A stretch of DNA of 64,000 bases from Mastigias papua (lineage: Eukaryota; Cnidaria; Scyphozoa; Rhizostomeae; Mastigiidae): positions 937,501 to 1,001,500 of the forward strand of contig OZ025283.1 in the NCBI GenBank assembly GCA_964019165.1. The letters run 5' to 3'. A program made the translations under genes and the position numbers. The stretch's first letter is position 1; each line of letters begins with the position of its first letter. Of this stretch, positions 44,176-54,555 are shown piece after piece. Under the pieces are notes generated by a model. It was not told the origin of the DNA and searched no databases. It worked only from the letters and a program-made list of their open reading frames with translations.

Positions 44176-44426
44176 ATGGATCCGCAGTGGATTGTCTGCC
44201 GTCTACGAGGAGGAGGATGGGCTGACTGATGGTACATGTTGCCAATGCTATCATCTGTTCTGAGGAGAGAGTGGCTATATGGTCGCGGGACAGGTTGCTC
44301 TATCAGGGTGCTGCATGGGAGCATAGGGTTGCCGAGAACCGGTCTGTACCTAATTTTGGTACAAAGACACCGCGTTCCGACGATAGTGTCGGTGCGGAGA
44401 GTGTACACGGTTTTTTTTGTTGTTGA
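44176..44426 (+). CDS. Candidate small gene(s) at the left end of element 2
   Basis: Downstream of the TATA box the first ATG (44,176) gives only 17 codons (MDPQWIVCRLRGGGWAD). A second ATG at 44,229 gives 65 codons starting MVHVANAIICSEERVAIW and ending in HGFFCC. A frameshift linking the two is possible. A third overlapping frame (44,236-44,460) is also open. I cannot decide which is used, and no family is recognised. The promoter is the main evidence. Confidence 0.3.
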
Positions 44427-44512
44427 GATGAGACGTGTAGAGAGACGAGAGGTATGCTAGTATTGTGTGACATATTGATACATACTAATATAGTGATATA
44501 ATATATATGATT

Positions 44513-45133
44513 GTCTATAGAGTTGTGATACGATACTGGTCGTCTGCTGGTGGGTCTGTGTCCCCACTGCGATCTTTGAAGTCATCTGGGTGTGTGCACT
44601 GGGCGTGTCCATCCCATATGTTGCCGCAGGTGGTGCAGTGCTGGAGTCCGAGGTGGTTTGAGATGTGAGGTATGTCTGCGCATGATTACAATGTTGTTGA
44701 TGAAATGGGGGTCTAGCATGCCTATGAGGATTATGTGTCTGATGGTGTTGTTTACGGTTATGATACAGCGTTTTTTTTCGAGTGTGACAAACGGAAGGGG
44801 GTGTATATGTGAGAGTACCTCTTTGAATACGTGTGCGACGGCGGTGTCTGTCCAGGTCTCTGTGTCGTCGAGGATGCGGATGTCATTCCTGAGGCGATGC
44901 AGTCTACAGTATTGAGTCTTCTTGGGGTCCTGTGTGAGTGTGACTTCGTGGTATCTGAGTATCGGTCGTCTGTGTGAGGTCTGCATCGCTTCCCACCTGT
45001 TGGAGGGGGTCTTTATCATGGCGACTGTGAGGTGCAGTCGGAGACACAGGGGGACGGTGTGGTGTGATAGGTCGTCCATGTTGACGTTTGTGAGCTTGAT
45101 GTTGCGTCTTTCAAATGTGTATATGTTTGCCAT
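44513..45133 (-). pseudogene. Zinc-module protein related to 15,191-15,637, one frameshift
   Basis: The ATG at 45,133 opens MANIYTFERRNIKLTNVNMD and continues with VFKEVLSHIHPLPFVTLEKK and HIILIGMLDPHF, resembling the element 1 protein at 15,191-15,637. The frame then loses sense (His/Pro-rich) and stops at 44,582. Another frame reads GLQHCTTCGNIWDGHAQC and DDFKDRSGDTDPPADDQY to a TAG at 44,513. This restores the CxxC module in the matching place, so a shift near 44,690 is likely. A TATAATA box (minus) lies about 40 bases upstream of the ATG. Function is unknown, but conservation between two diverged elements marks it as a core gene. Confidence 0.55.
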
Positions 45134-45365
45134 GATGATATATCTGTGTCTGGAGTGGAGTTGAATGGAGTATTATAGTGCTATTTTGCGTGGGAGTATG
45201 TGTATAGAAATTATGAACAATGGTATTGTTCGTGGATTTCAATGGGTCTTATAATTCTATAGAGATGCATTTCAATGGGTTTTATAATCCTATAGAGATT
45301 GTGATCGCGCAGGAATGTGTGAGTACACTTGTGCTCTTAACCCTGACTCATCGTGCTCTTAACCC

Positions 45366-46100
45366 TTATTGTTCACGAAGTAATTGTTTGTGGAGTGTTT
45401 GCGCTCGCCGTGGCAGTCTTCTGTGGTATGTCGTTTTGGAGGTTGAGATCTGATTCTGCCGGAGAGCTGTGTTGTGAGCAGACGGGTCATCTACAGAGCA
45501 AGGAGTGGATCGGAAGTAGGTGGATCTACACTCCCGTTGTTGGCTGTTGTGTGGAGAGTGGATTGGTACATGGGGGGTGCGAGAGAGTGGACGCGTTTGT
45601 TGCTGCTGTGATTTGGTCTGTCGTGTCGGCAGGTTGAGGGGGGAGATGGTCATGTCGGTGGTGTCGTCAGGTGGTGCGTCGAGGTGTGTTTTTCGTCCCG
45701 ACGCGAGTGGGGTGGTGATTTCTTGTTTTTTTTGTTTCTTTGGTGAGTGTGGTGTCGGGTGGTTGCTGTCGCTGCTGCTGGTGCTCTCGTCCTCGCTCTC
45801 GCTGGTGTCGCTCTGGCTGGTGTTGTTGTCATTGTCGCTGGGGAGCTTGGCAAGGAACTCGATGGTGCTGGTCTCCTGGGGGGGTTGGGTCTTTCGTTTG
45901 CGTGAGGACGAGGACGAGGACGGTGTGGTGACTTTCAGGGGTATGATGGTGACTCGCGAGGGGACGTGTGCCGAGCTGGCTATCGTCTTTCCCTTATCAG
46001 CGGTTGAGGTGGGTATGTCGAGGAGTCTCCAGCATATCCTCGTCATGTGGAGGCCGCACGTCTGCGTGTGGAGGAATAGATTGTGGAGGAGGTCTGCCAC
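45366..46100 (-). CDS. Ser/Thr/Gln-rich protein with nuclear-signal-like clusters
   Basis: This 244-codon ORF is open further upstream to about 46,178 without an ATG. The N-terminal part is hydrophobic/helical (RRLLDIPTS region). Then come SSSSSSRKRKTQPPQ, an acidic DTSESEDESTSSSDSNHP and SPKKQKKQE, suggesting a nuclear, phosphorylated protein. The last third is Gln/Arg-rich and low in sequence sense. The opposite strand also has an open frame, but it is Cys/Ser/Val-rich without pattern and is probably an antisense shadow. No homologue was recognised. Confidence 0.4.
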   Translation of the reverse strand: MADLLHNLFLHTQTCGLHMTRICWRLLDIPTSTADKGKTIASSAHVPSRVTIIPLKVTTPSSSSSSRKRKTQPPQETSTIEFLAKLPSDNDNNTSQSDTSESEDESTSSSDSNHPTPHSPKKQKKQEITTPLASGRKTHLDAPPDDTTDMTISPLNLPTRQTKSQQQQTRPLSRTPHVPIHSPHNSQQRECRSTYFRSTPCSVDDPSAHNTALRQNQISTSKTTYHRRLPRRAQTLHKQLLREQ

Positions 46101-46179
46101 GGCCTGTAGGTCACGTCTGCGTGTGGAGGAGTAGCTCGTGGAGGAGGGTCCTCTGGAACTGGGTGAGAGGTACTGACGT

Positions 46180-47047
46180 TCAGGCTATCTTGTTGTGTAG
46201 GAGGTCCTCCTCCGTGTCTGTGTGTATTATTGAGTCGTTGTCACTTGTTTCCTCGTCTGTTGCAGGTGCCAGAGGGCGTGGATCTCCGTCCGTTTTGCAG
46301 TCCTCCTCATCCTGGCCAGATGGTGGGTGGTGCTCTGGTGGGTGACAAGGGTGCACGTGGTGATGAGTTGTCTGTGAGTGGTGAGAAAGTCGTCCAGGAA
46401 GAGCGACTGCCATTGCAGGGCCTGTTGGATGTCCGATTTGAGTGATCATCTCGGGTAGGGTTGTTTCACCATGAGAGTGGCCGCTCCATCTAGGGTCCAG
46501 TAGCAGTACCGCTGGGCAAGTATGACAAAGTTTGTCTCCTTGAAGTGCGATTTGTTCCCGCTCATGTGGGAGCTGGTTATCCCTATGTGACTGGCCAGCT
46601 TCTCCAAGAGCGGACCGAGCTTGGAGACGGGTGCAGTTATGTTGAAGGTAAAGTGTGTGTAGCACGGGTAGGTCTCTTGGTGGCATGTCTCGTCTTGTTG
46701 TATCATCATCTCGATGGTTTGTTGTCGTCGTCGGATGGAGGGTAGCCAGTGATCCAGTCTTGTCATCTTTCGGATGGCTGATGGAGGGCTGTGGGTCATG
46801 TGCATGTTGAAGTTGCTCAGTAGCTCATCCTGCGGGTGGACGAGTTCGCGAGCCATGCGATTGTGCAGTGCCCACAGTGCCGTCTCTTCATTATCCGATG
46901 GTGAGTGCTGGCATGTGTAGTACTGGGGGTCTGATGTGTCGTTACTCATAGGCACAATTTTTTCTGGTGTGGTGTTGTCGAGGTCTTGAATGTGACTCGT
47001 CGTTGACCAACATTACTGATAGTGCTGTATTGTCTGTTTCTAGACAT
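46180..47047 (-). pseudogene. Unrecognised element gene in three frame segments
   Basis: The ATG at 47,047 opens MSRNRQYSTISNVGQRRVTF and runs into a six-A run at about 46,956. From there the next frame (46,955-46,446) reads sensibly through DNEETALWALHNRMAREL, a helix-rich middle and ETNFVILAQRYCYWTLDGAA. A third frame (to 46,180) then gives a Pro-rich and acidic tail (PATDEETSDNDSIIHTDTEE). A protein of about 290 residues broken by two one-base shifts is the simplest reading. Function is unknown. Its ATG lies back to back with the plus-strand gene starting near 47,111. Confidence 0.4.
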
Positions 47048-47110
47048 GATGCTGCTCCTCCAGATGGTGGTGAGAAGACGCTGTTGTCCCTGTTGTCTGC
47101 TGCTCAGGCC

Positions 47111-48600
47111 ATGTCGCCGCCGTCTGCACTCGACAAGACTGTGGCTGCGAATGGTGGTGATCGTGTAGACGGGCAGGTAGTTATCGACAGTTTGACATCC
47201 GGTTCGGTGTCGACTCCCCCGTCTCATGTAACAAAGGACTCAGCAGCTGTTGTCGGTCCTGTTGCCAAGGCCAATATCCCGGTGAGTGGTGTTGTGAGAT
47301 CGCAACAGTCTGCCGGTCTGTCAGACGGGGAGAGAGAGATGCTGGTAGAAAAGATCTATGGGATATTTCGGACCTACCTCACCGGGACGTACGGATGGTT
47401 GAGTGTCTGCACTGTGGATGAGAGTGATCCCGTGGGTGGGAGCTCGTCGCTGTCGTGGGATTCGTGGGACAGGGAGAGTGGCGGTCTGACCTATGGATGA
47501 TTCGAGATCACCCAGCACCTCATATTGTACTCGGTCATGGTGCAGTTGAACCGGTACTGCAAGAGAACTTTTCGCGCGTATGCGGACGAGATGGCGAGCG
47601 TGGGTGGCGTCGAGGGGAATGTGTATTTGGAGGGGTTGGAGAGTGCTTTCGCGTTGTGGTGCATCTTTATTCAGCCCTGCTGTACAAGTGTGGGTCGGGT
47701 GGAGGGGACACGCTATTATATCCATCGGGGAGTCATGGGAGAATCCAGATTTATGTGTAACAGGTGTAGGATTCGGGTGGTGTACTGTCCCGCCTCTGTA
47801 GAGAATTTCTGCTCCTGTATGGTACCCAGGGAGTATAGAGTCAGGTTGGTGGCTATACTCGGGGGAGCTATTATGACTGCCAAGACCACCAATAATAGGG
47901 GGCTGTGTGTGTCATGTTATGTGATGGATCAGTTGCAGCAGCGACTGACCATGATGGCAGGTGACGTGTGGGTGGCGCTGGATGGTTGCAAGTTGTACAC
48001 TCTGGGACAGAGTGGGTGCGTGGTACACGATAGGTACATGATGCTCCTCGTTGTTCCTGCTCTTATGATGTTTGGGGAGGGGTCGCTGCACGTGAGTGTG
48101 CTGCGATGCCTGGTTCAGAAGTACGTCAGGGCCGCGTTTGGTGGGTGTGTGGAGTCATTTGTTGGCGGCATGAACAATGCTCATAGGGCATTTGCGCGGG
48201 GGTGTGGCAACAGTATCTTTGGGACAGGTGTGTGCGGCAGTGGTCTGGTCGACTGTTCTTTCGACATGCTCATGTCGGGGGACGAGTTTGTGGATATGTT
48301 TGTCGAGTATATGGTGGAACATTACGTGACGTGTGGTGGTCTTCGGGAGGTTAGGCGTATGTTGGGTCTGGTGGTGGATGGGATGTTGGGGTGTAGGCTG
48401 CATATGAGGGGTGTGTTATGTCGTCTGTTCAAGGGGTGTCTGGTAACGGGGGTGGAAGGTTGTGTTCCAGATGTGGGGTTCAGAGGGTGTACATTATGGT
48501 GGGGTGTCCCAGGTGCATCTCGTATTATCAGGAGTCTTCTTCATCTGTGCCGCTGTTGTTTATACGTCTGGCAAAGGATGGTGTGTTTGTGACCGTGACA
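47111..48600 (+). pseudogene. Unrecognised plus-strand gene with zinc-ribbon-like clusters
   Basis: The only long plus-strand gene of the element. The ATG at 47,111 (GCCATGT) starts an Ala/Ser-rich region ending in LSDGEREMLVEKIYGIFRTY. The frame changes near 47,500-47,525 and continues 300 codons through FMCNRCRIRVVYCPASVENF, a second CxxC (LCVSCYVMDQL), MNNAHRAFARGCGNSIFGTG and a helical DEFVDMFVEYMVEHYVTCGG. Near 48,440 another frame gives RLCSRCGVQRVYIMVGCPRC, a zinc ribbon. Several CxxC pairs suggest metal binding. Two frameshifts are inferred. I do not recognise the family. Confidence 0.45.
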
Positions 48601-48921
48601 GGTTGGCCTGTATGGCGGTCGCGAGGGTGTCGTCGACAGTGCCCTCCAGAAATACTTGCGGATTCAGGTTGGACAGCAACAGCTTGGTGGCGTCCCCTCC
48701 CTTCGCCGGGTAGACGAATCTCGGGAATGACGGTGGCGAGGTCGTCGACGGTTGGGGTATGTTGGATAGGGTTTCCAGACCAAGGATCGTCACCAGCAAA
48801 TGTGACAGGCGCAGTATCTGGTAGTATCCTCCGCCACTGTCGTCGAATACCGTCGCTTCGGTCGTCCTGTATCCCCAGGTACGACTGGTCTCTGGTGTAG
48901 TCCCCGAGCTCCTCCACTCAT
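48560..48921 (-). CDS. Unrecognised small element gene
   Basis: The best-looking frame on the minus strand includes YYQILRLSHLLVTILGLETL and FVYPAKGGDATKLLLSNLNP, ending at 48,560. An ATG at 48,921 overlaps the stop of the gene upstream but is in another frame, so the start is uncertain and a shift near 48,840 is possible. The 3' end overlaps the tail of the plus gene. No family is recognised. Confidence 0.35.
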
Positions 48922-49903
48922 TGCATCAGGGACAGGTCGTTTAGGTAATAGGCGTATCCGTTGGCGAGCGTCTTATATTCGGCCTGGTGGCACTGGAAGA
49001 CGGGCGAGGTGGCCAGGTCATCGTCTGTCAGTCGTTGTGTGCCCAACCAGGGGAACTCTTCCAGACTGTGCTCCTGTCAACCGACGGTATGCAGGTGATG
49101 TCCACCAGATTGCCCTCTCTTAGCTTCTCGAACAGTTTCTTTACGGCCTCGTAGTGGTCCTGCATGTGCAGTACCGTCTCGTTGGGGTCGATCCACCTTA
49201 GGTCCCCCGTGGCATGCCGTGTCACGTTGTCCTCATACTGCTGGTATGGCACGTAGTCCTGTCTGTCCGACAGCTGCTTCTTCCCACCTTGTTTTGCAAC
49301 GCCGCCTCGGACCAGCATGTCGAATAGCGCGTCTCCCGTGTCCTCGTCGCTGCTCTTGCATTTCTTTTTGGTCTTTGTCGGTGGTGACAGGAAGAAGTCG
49401 TCGTCGCTCTGTTGGTCATACTCATCGTCGCTCTGACTATCGTCGTCGCTCTCCCTGCTGTGTACGACACGGGACAGCTGTCTCTTGAGTCTCTGTCCCG
49501 TCTTCTCCCCGTTTTCGCTGACTCGCATGGTTCACCAGGGCCTCGAGCAGCTGCGACGACGACAGGTTGTCCAGTGATGGTTGCTGCTGTTGTCGTGTTG
49601 GGGCGGGAGAGGGTGGTTGCGGAGCCGGTGGCGGTGGTGGTGCCGTACGATACTGTTGTTGCTGCTGATGGAGATAGTGTTGCAATGACTGGGGAGAGTA
49701 TTGCAGCTGCTGCTGCTAGTACGTGAACTGTGGCGACGACCCGGCATCCATCACTCTATGGGTGTACACGTCCATGTCGGCCTGCAGGTATTGGAAGCTC
49801 ATGTGGGTGTGGGGGGTCGACTATGCTGTCGACCGTCGACCCACAATCGTATATGTGGGCGACTGGTTGGGAGATCCTTTATGTGGTATAGGACATCTCG
49901 CAT
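48918..49903 (-). pseudogene. 'LYHIKxLP' protein with Pro/Gln and acidic regions, broken
   Basis: The ATG at 49,903 opens MRDVLYHIKDLPTSRPHIRL, similar to the start of element 1's 13,860-14,171 gene. After a shift near a GTCGAC repeat, the second frame reads MSFQYLQADMDVYTHRVMDA to a TAG at 49,716. Beyond the TAG the same frame continues as a Gln- and Pro-rich region. Another frame then has SRESDDDSQSDDEYDQQSDD, TKTKKKCKSS and HYEAVKKLFEKLREGN. A last piece ends in YAYYLNDLSLMQ at 48,918. It may be one long protein or two genes (break at the TAG). The order parallels 14,171-12,995 in element 1. Function is unknown. Confidence 0.4.
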
Positions 49904-50720
49904 CAGTCTGCGTTCGTTTTGCACCCTTCCGATCTCGTCATTGGGTGGTGTCTGCACCGGATCCTCTCCAGGTTCTGTTGTCTCCTGTGCAGGGCATACA
50001 GCATGTGGTATATCTCGTGTGGTATGTGCGATTCCGTCTCTCCCTCATAGACCCTGTTGAGGTTGTGCCGTATCTGGTGCTGCAGCCCGCGACGTATGTG
50101 CGCCTGTCTCTCATATATCGTTCGTCGGGATCTCCCGGTTCCGGCTATTTGCGGCAAACGGTTTGAGTCTGTTGACGCACATTCGCTTAACGCACTTACC
50201 AGGTTCGCACATGGGGTTGTTCAGGCATATCGTGTCGGGCTCGTACATCAGGTTGTCGGGTTTGTACTTTGCCCACAGTATGTACGTGGGGTACAGCTGG
50301 TTCTTGGGTCACAAGTCTCCTCTGATGTTGTTCTGCATCGGCGGTTCCGGTTCGTCCTCTGGATCCTGGGGTGGTATGGCGGTCGCTCTGAGTTTTCGCG
50401 TTCAAGTGTGACGTCCACAGTATGGGATGCGAGGGTGAGGTGCGTGACGATCTCGAGTCTCTGTTGGCACTGGCATCTGTGTCGTATGCCATCTCGTACA
50501 ACAGCAAATTGGAATCCGATTGTGGTGCTCTCTGGCTGTATGGTGCAGCTCTCTGGCGGTGATGTCGTATCGGAATCCTGCTCAGGGACGGCATGAGCGC
50601 TCGTCTGTCATTCGCTGGCAGTCTCATGCTGTCGTTGCTTCTGTAGTAGTCAGCGGTCACCACATCACTGTCATTGCTGCTGACTAGCGTCTTGTCGCTG
50701 GCCTGCTCACCAGATTGCTG
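49904..50720 (-). pseudogene. Poorly defined minus-strand coding region
   Basis: Readable stretches occur in different frames: SNDSDVVTADYYRSNDSMRL and SNLLLYEMAYDTDASANRD (50,690-50,420), then LNRVYEGETESHIPHEIYHM and LYALHRRQQNLERIRCRHHP (about 50,060-49,950). They suggest one or two genes in minus orientation with several shifts. No start is certain and no homologue was recognised. Confidence 0.3.
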
Positions 50721-50726
50721 CTCGAC

Positions 50727-51285
50727 TTATACACGGTACTCATCCTGCTCGTCCAGTCTGTAGGGTGGCAAGACCTCCGGTGGTGGTGGCGGTTCTGTCG
50801 TGACAACGTCTGGTGTTGTGATGGCGTCTGGTGTCACGGTGTCTGGTGCCGTCATGATCTCTGGTGGCGGCAGTGCCAGCATCTCCCTCTGTTGTGGTAG
50901 TGCCAGCAGTGCCAGCAGCTCCCTCTGTGGGAGTGGCGGTCCCGAGGTCTCCTCTTCGCGTTGCATGGGGGGATGATAGGGTTCATCCGTCAGTATCTCG
51001 AACGTCTCATCGTCATCCCCGTTGTCGTAGTCTGGTAGCACTGGGGTGGGTGCTTGCGTCTTCTCTGGTGGGGGTTGCTCTGGAGGCGGTGGTGCCGTGT
51101 TGGAGGCTGTTGCTTGTAGATGGCGGGCTGCTGCTCTGGAGGCTGTCGCTGGTAGACGGCAGGCTGCTCCGGTGGTGGCATGTACAGTACAAATCCGACC
51201 TGATCCGGGGGGAAGTGTGAGGCATTGTTCGGGTCAAACCACGTGGTGGCGGGGGCGGTGTGTTTTTCTGAGAGTACATGACCAT
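50727..51285 (-). pseudogene. Pro-rich protein downstream of the polymerase, frameshifts
   Basis: An ATG lies at 51,285, just past the polymerase stop (51,295). The sensible reading includes TTWFDPNNASHFPPDQVGFV and repeated PPEQPAVYQRQ-type units. A frame change near 51,050 leads to LPDYDNGDDDETFEILTDEP and a Pro/Leu/Thr-rich tail ending at 50,727. About 190 residues in total. Short Pro-Pro motifs and Tyr repeats suggest a flexible adaptor or virion-associated protein. This is a guess. Confidence 0.4.
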
Positions 51286-51294
51286 ATCCCCGCA

Positions 51295-53193
51295 CTAGTT
51301 CTTAAGACCCCGGTTAACCGCCTCCCTGTAATGCGCCCTCCCACCAGAGACACCGGCAGACAGAGCCCTATCGTACTCCCGAAATATCCACTCCCCCCTA
51401 CTCACATCTCGCTCTTCACCCTCCTCCCTATACCTGGTGACAAAATTCCTCTTCTGGATGCCCTTGCAGGAGAACTTGACACCACCAGAGGTGGTGACAC
51501 GACCATCGTACACGCAGTACGACTTGGAACACAGACACACCATCATCCTCCCGTCACACTCTGACTTGTACCTGTTTGGTGTCCTCATCCCGTACAGGAC
51601 GAGTCTCTCGCTGACAAGATACTGGTCCCTGAGCCCAAGGTACGCTGGCATGTCAACGATGTTCTCCTCGAACATCTCGTACTGCATCCCCATGTACATG
51701 CTGTCGGTGTCTGTCTGGAGGAGGATCACATTTTCCCTCCCACACACGCGAAAGACAAAATCGTAGACGAACCGCAAGAGGGACAGCTTGGCCAGATCGA
51801 AGATCATCTTGCCAATCTGTCGCATCTGATCGTAGACCACACGCATATGCTGGCGTTCGACCTCGAGGAGAAAGGGGGAGATCTGCTCGTATCGGATAAA
51901 CATATTGAGAGAGGCGATAGATCGCTTGGTCTGCAGTGCGGCGATGTCGAACCCACCGTACCTGAGATCGGGATGGTAACATTCCTCCGTGGACCGATAA
52001 CCCTGGGGCATGGGACTCCTGCGCAGCGTACTAAGTGGCACATGTCTGTGTTTACCCTTATTAGTTATACAAGATCCAAACGCGCTGTTGCCTATAAGTT
52101 TGGTGGTGAGAGCCCTTATCTCGCTACTCCTGTCCCCGTCCCCCAGGATGATAAGTTGGGTGATGTCATCCCTAAACGGCCCAAGCACTGCCCTCCTCTT
52201 GTACCTCACAAACTGGTGTATCCCCTCAAAGACCACACCGTGCTCCAGCAACCACCTAAAGTAGTCATCCACCATGGTCACCTCCTTACCCACATAGGAA
52301 TCAATCACACACCTCCTCTCACCCACACGGATACCGTTCTGGTCCACCACACCCTGCATAAAGGGGCCTATATCATCATATGTAACAACGGCGTGTTTAA
52401 TAATGGATGCAAAAGGCTCAAAATAATCCCTGAGATCGTCAGCCACCCTCAGATCGCACGTGATAAGACAGTGAACCCTTCCGTCCAGGATACAACTCAC
52501 GAGTTGATCCGCCTCCACAACCTCGGGAGAGGGGGACCCCTTGTCGACGGCCAGACAGTTGTCGGTCACGTTATTGGGATACACCCCGCCCCGGGACCTA
52601 CAGAAAGCACGCTCCTCGGCGGTGACGGGCCAGTCCCCATCCCTAAATAGCACGGTAGCATCCCTATCACCGAGCACCTTGTGCGCACAGCGCATCGCGT
52701 TGTATACAGACACGATATCAGCGGTTCTCCTACGCGCCGCCTCCGCTTTGTATTCCGATTCGCCAAACATAAAGTCGAGGCAGTAGACCTCGCCATCGAC
52801 CCTAAACTCGGCGTCCACCAGTATCCTATTAACCAGACCGCACCTGCGCAGCGAGATGTCATTGGAGACCAACTTCTCCCAGTACTCCGCACTCTCTCTC
52901 TTGGTCAGCTCCACCGAGACACCCTTCTCCACGACACTCACATCCCGTCCCGCAAAGTCGGTCGCCAGTATCCAGTCCACCCTCATACCGGCCAGGATCT
53001 GCCACCGGGTCGTAGTGTGCTTGCAAGTACGGGTCTGCCATCCAGCGGACCGAACGTCCAGAGATTCCCTAAGTAATATGGAGCATACATCACCCCCGGG
53101 AGAGGTATACACTACGGGCCTACCCACAAGCTGACCCTCCCCCAGAGAGTGAAGATAAGGAGACTTGGCATTGTACCCCTTAACATACAGAAA
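51295..53193 (-). pseudogene. polB: Family B DNA polymerase, polymerase domain (3' half of a split gene)
   Basis: The frame from the LINE junction to 51,295 contains the catalytic fingers and palm. Near the junction is GYNAKSPYL, the motif A region, where the family normally has Asp at the third position; here it is Asn. Then come KLIGNSAFG (about 52,080-52,105, motif B), LLQTDTDSMYMG (about 51,695-51,725, motif C with both Asp) and KFSCKGIQKRN (about 51,446-51,477, the KxY-like motif). The type is that of protein-primed polymerases of Polintons. The 5' half lies beyond the LINE (58,921-62,794). The loss of the motif A Asp and the insertion make this copy inactive. Confidence 0.9.
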
Positions 53194-53359
53194 CTTTTTG
53201 GTTTTGATTCATGGCGGACTCACACGTGTTTTTCTGTGACTTTGCCTGCTGAGTGTTTCTCACAGAGTTGATGGGGTATTTTTGTTAAATGAAGATCCAT
53301 TGCAGTGATTAAAACTATTGATTATATTTTGGACGATTAATTGATTATTAGTAAGTATC

Positions 53360-54106
53360 ATGTCGACTCAAGCAGAAGGAGGTACAACCACTCGATCTAA
53401 AAATGTACCGCTAGGCCGTATCGAAGTCAAGGAATTGATAGAGGATGCCCTTGCTACGATAAGTAAACAAATTGTAAACTTACCCAGCAAAGAATGTATT
53501 CAAGACACGATCAAAGACGTGACCGAAGCTCTTACAAAAAGAATAACGGAGCAAGAAACTAAAATATTTCAGCTGGAGGATAGAATTGAAAAGCTGGAAA
53601 GCAAACTGGCAGTATTGGACAGACTGGAGACTCGCATCGATGATGGTGAACAGTATAGCCATAGGCATTGCTTGCGTATTCATGGCATGGAACTACCCCC
53701 AGTAGGTACAAAGGAAAACTGCTTAGAACAAACAAAGAACGTCATCGAAAAGCTAAACTGTGGGGTAGGTGGGGATGCTATTGACAGGGCCCACAGGATT
53801 GGTCCAGTTATCGAAAATGACTCGGGCAAAAAATTCCAGCAGATTATAGTGCGCCTCAAGTCATTCAAAGATCGTACAAGTGTGTACAAAAATCGTAAAA
53901 AGGCCACAAACGGTGCTCGAATTCATTTGGATTTGACGAAAAAACGGCTCAAAACACTTCTGGCTGTCAAAGATCTCAACAGAGCAGACATTGATTATGC
54001 CTTCACAGATATCAACTGTAATCTGGTTGCGAAATTGAAGGACGGTAAATTTATATTTTCTACTTCAGTTGAAGCCCTGCTAGCTGAACTTGACAAAAAT
54101 ATGTAA
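53360..54106 (+). CDS. LINE ORF1 (coiled coil plus RNA-binding domain)
   Basis: The product has 248 residues from the ATG at 53,360. Residues about 40-100 form a coiled coil (KIFQLEDRIEKLESKLAVLD). Then comes HRHCLRIHGMELPPVGTKEN, the start of an L1-type RRM, with AIDRAHRIGPVIENDSGKKF and IIVRLKSFKDRTSVYKNRKK. The C-terminal KDLNRADIDYAFTDINCNLV resembles the ORF1 C-terminal domain. Such proteins form trimers that coat the LINE RNA. The ORF is intact. About 440 bases separate it from ORF2. Confidence 0.85.
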   Translation: MSTQAEGGTTTRSKNVPLGRIEVKELIEDALATISKQIVNLPSKECIQDTIKDVTEALTKRITEQETKIFQLEDRIEKLESKLAVLDRLETRIDDGEQYSHRHCLRIHGMELPPVGTKENCLEQTKNVIEKLNCGVGGDAIDRAHRIGPVIENDSGKKFQQIIVRLKSFKDRTSVYKNRKKATNGARIHLDLTKKRLKTLLAVKDLNRADIDYAFTDINCNLVAKLKDGKFIFSTSVEALLAELDKNM

Positions 54107-54555
54107 GTTTTTGTTTTTATGTTTCTCTGTGAAAACATTGTGGGATAAAGTCGCGTTCGCTGCAGCGGAGTAAAGTGCCTGGGGCTTGAGTAGGTACAGT
54201 TTATTTTTCTAGCTACTTGGGTGCCTGTCTGTTCTGGTCTATCTGGGTGGCTATTCCGTTGTTGCTGTTGCGATTTTGTTTGCCCTGTTATAGGTCGCTA
54301 TTTTTTTCTAAGCCAACCGCCAACCTTTTGCAAGGTTCATTACCCATTCGAAGAGACTGCTTGATTTGAATAAAGTAAAGTAGTCCCAAAAGCTCGTAAA
54401 ACCTAAAATTTCTCCTGCTTTATGTGTTTTTTGTACCTTTTGACACTTTTAGAATATCGTTTTTGTTTTTCTCTCAAAGGTCGCTCTCTAACAATGGGTA
54501 ATTTTACTAGGGGAAGGTGTGAACATCATGTCCAAGGTGATCATAGGTGGCTTGT
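54107..54555 (+). other. LINE inter-ORF spacer
   Basis: No coding region. A T-rich stretch with short ATG-led frames. How ORF2 is translated, by reinitiation or otherwise, is not shown. Confidence 0.5.

Noticed and set aside
45520..46134. Plus-strand ORF of 204 codons rich in Cys, Ser, Val and Trp
   Set aside because: No domain pattern, and it is antisense to a more sensible Ser/Thr/acidic minus-strand protein with nuclear-signal clusters.
46446..46955. Adenovirus-type cysteine protease or major capsid protein among the unknown genes
   Set aside because: I looked for the protease His, Asp and Cys motif blocks and for a long double-jelly-roll ORF and found neither within the window.
49700..49720. 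TAG followed by CAG in the LYHIKxLP gene as programmed readthrough
   Set aside because: The context only partly matches known leaky stops, and TAG is one change from CAG in a Gln run, so a mutation is simpler.
51845..52650. Plus-strand ORF of 267 codons opposite the polymerase
   Set aside because: It is the complement of a conserved polymerase domain and has no features of its own.
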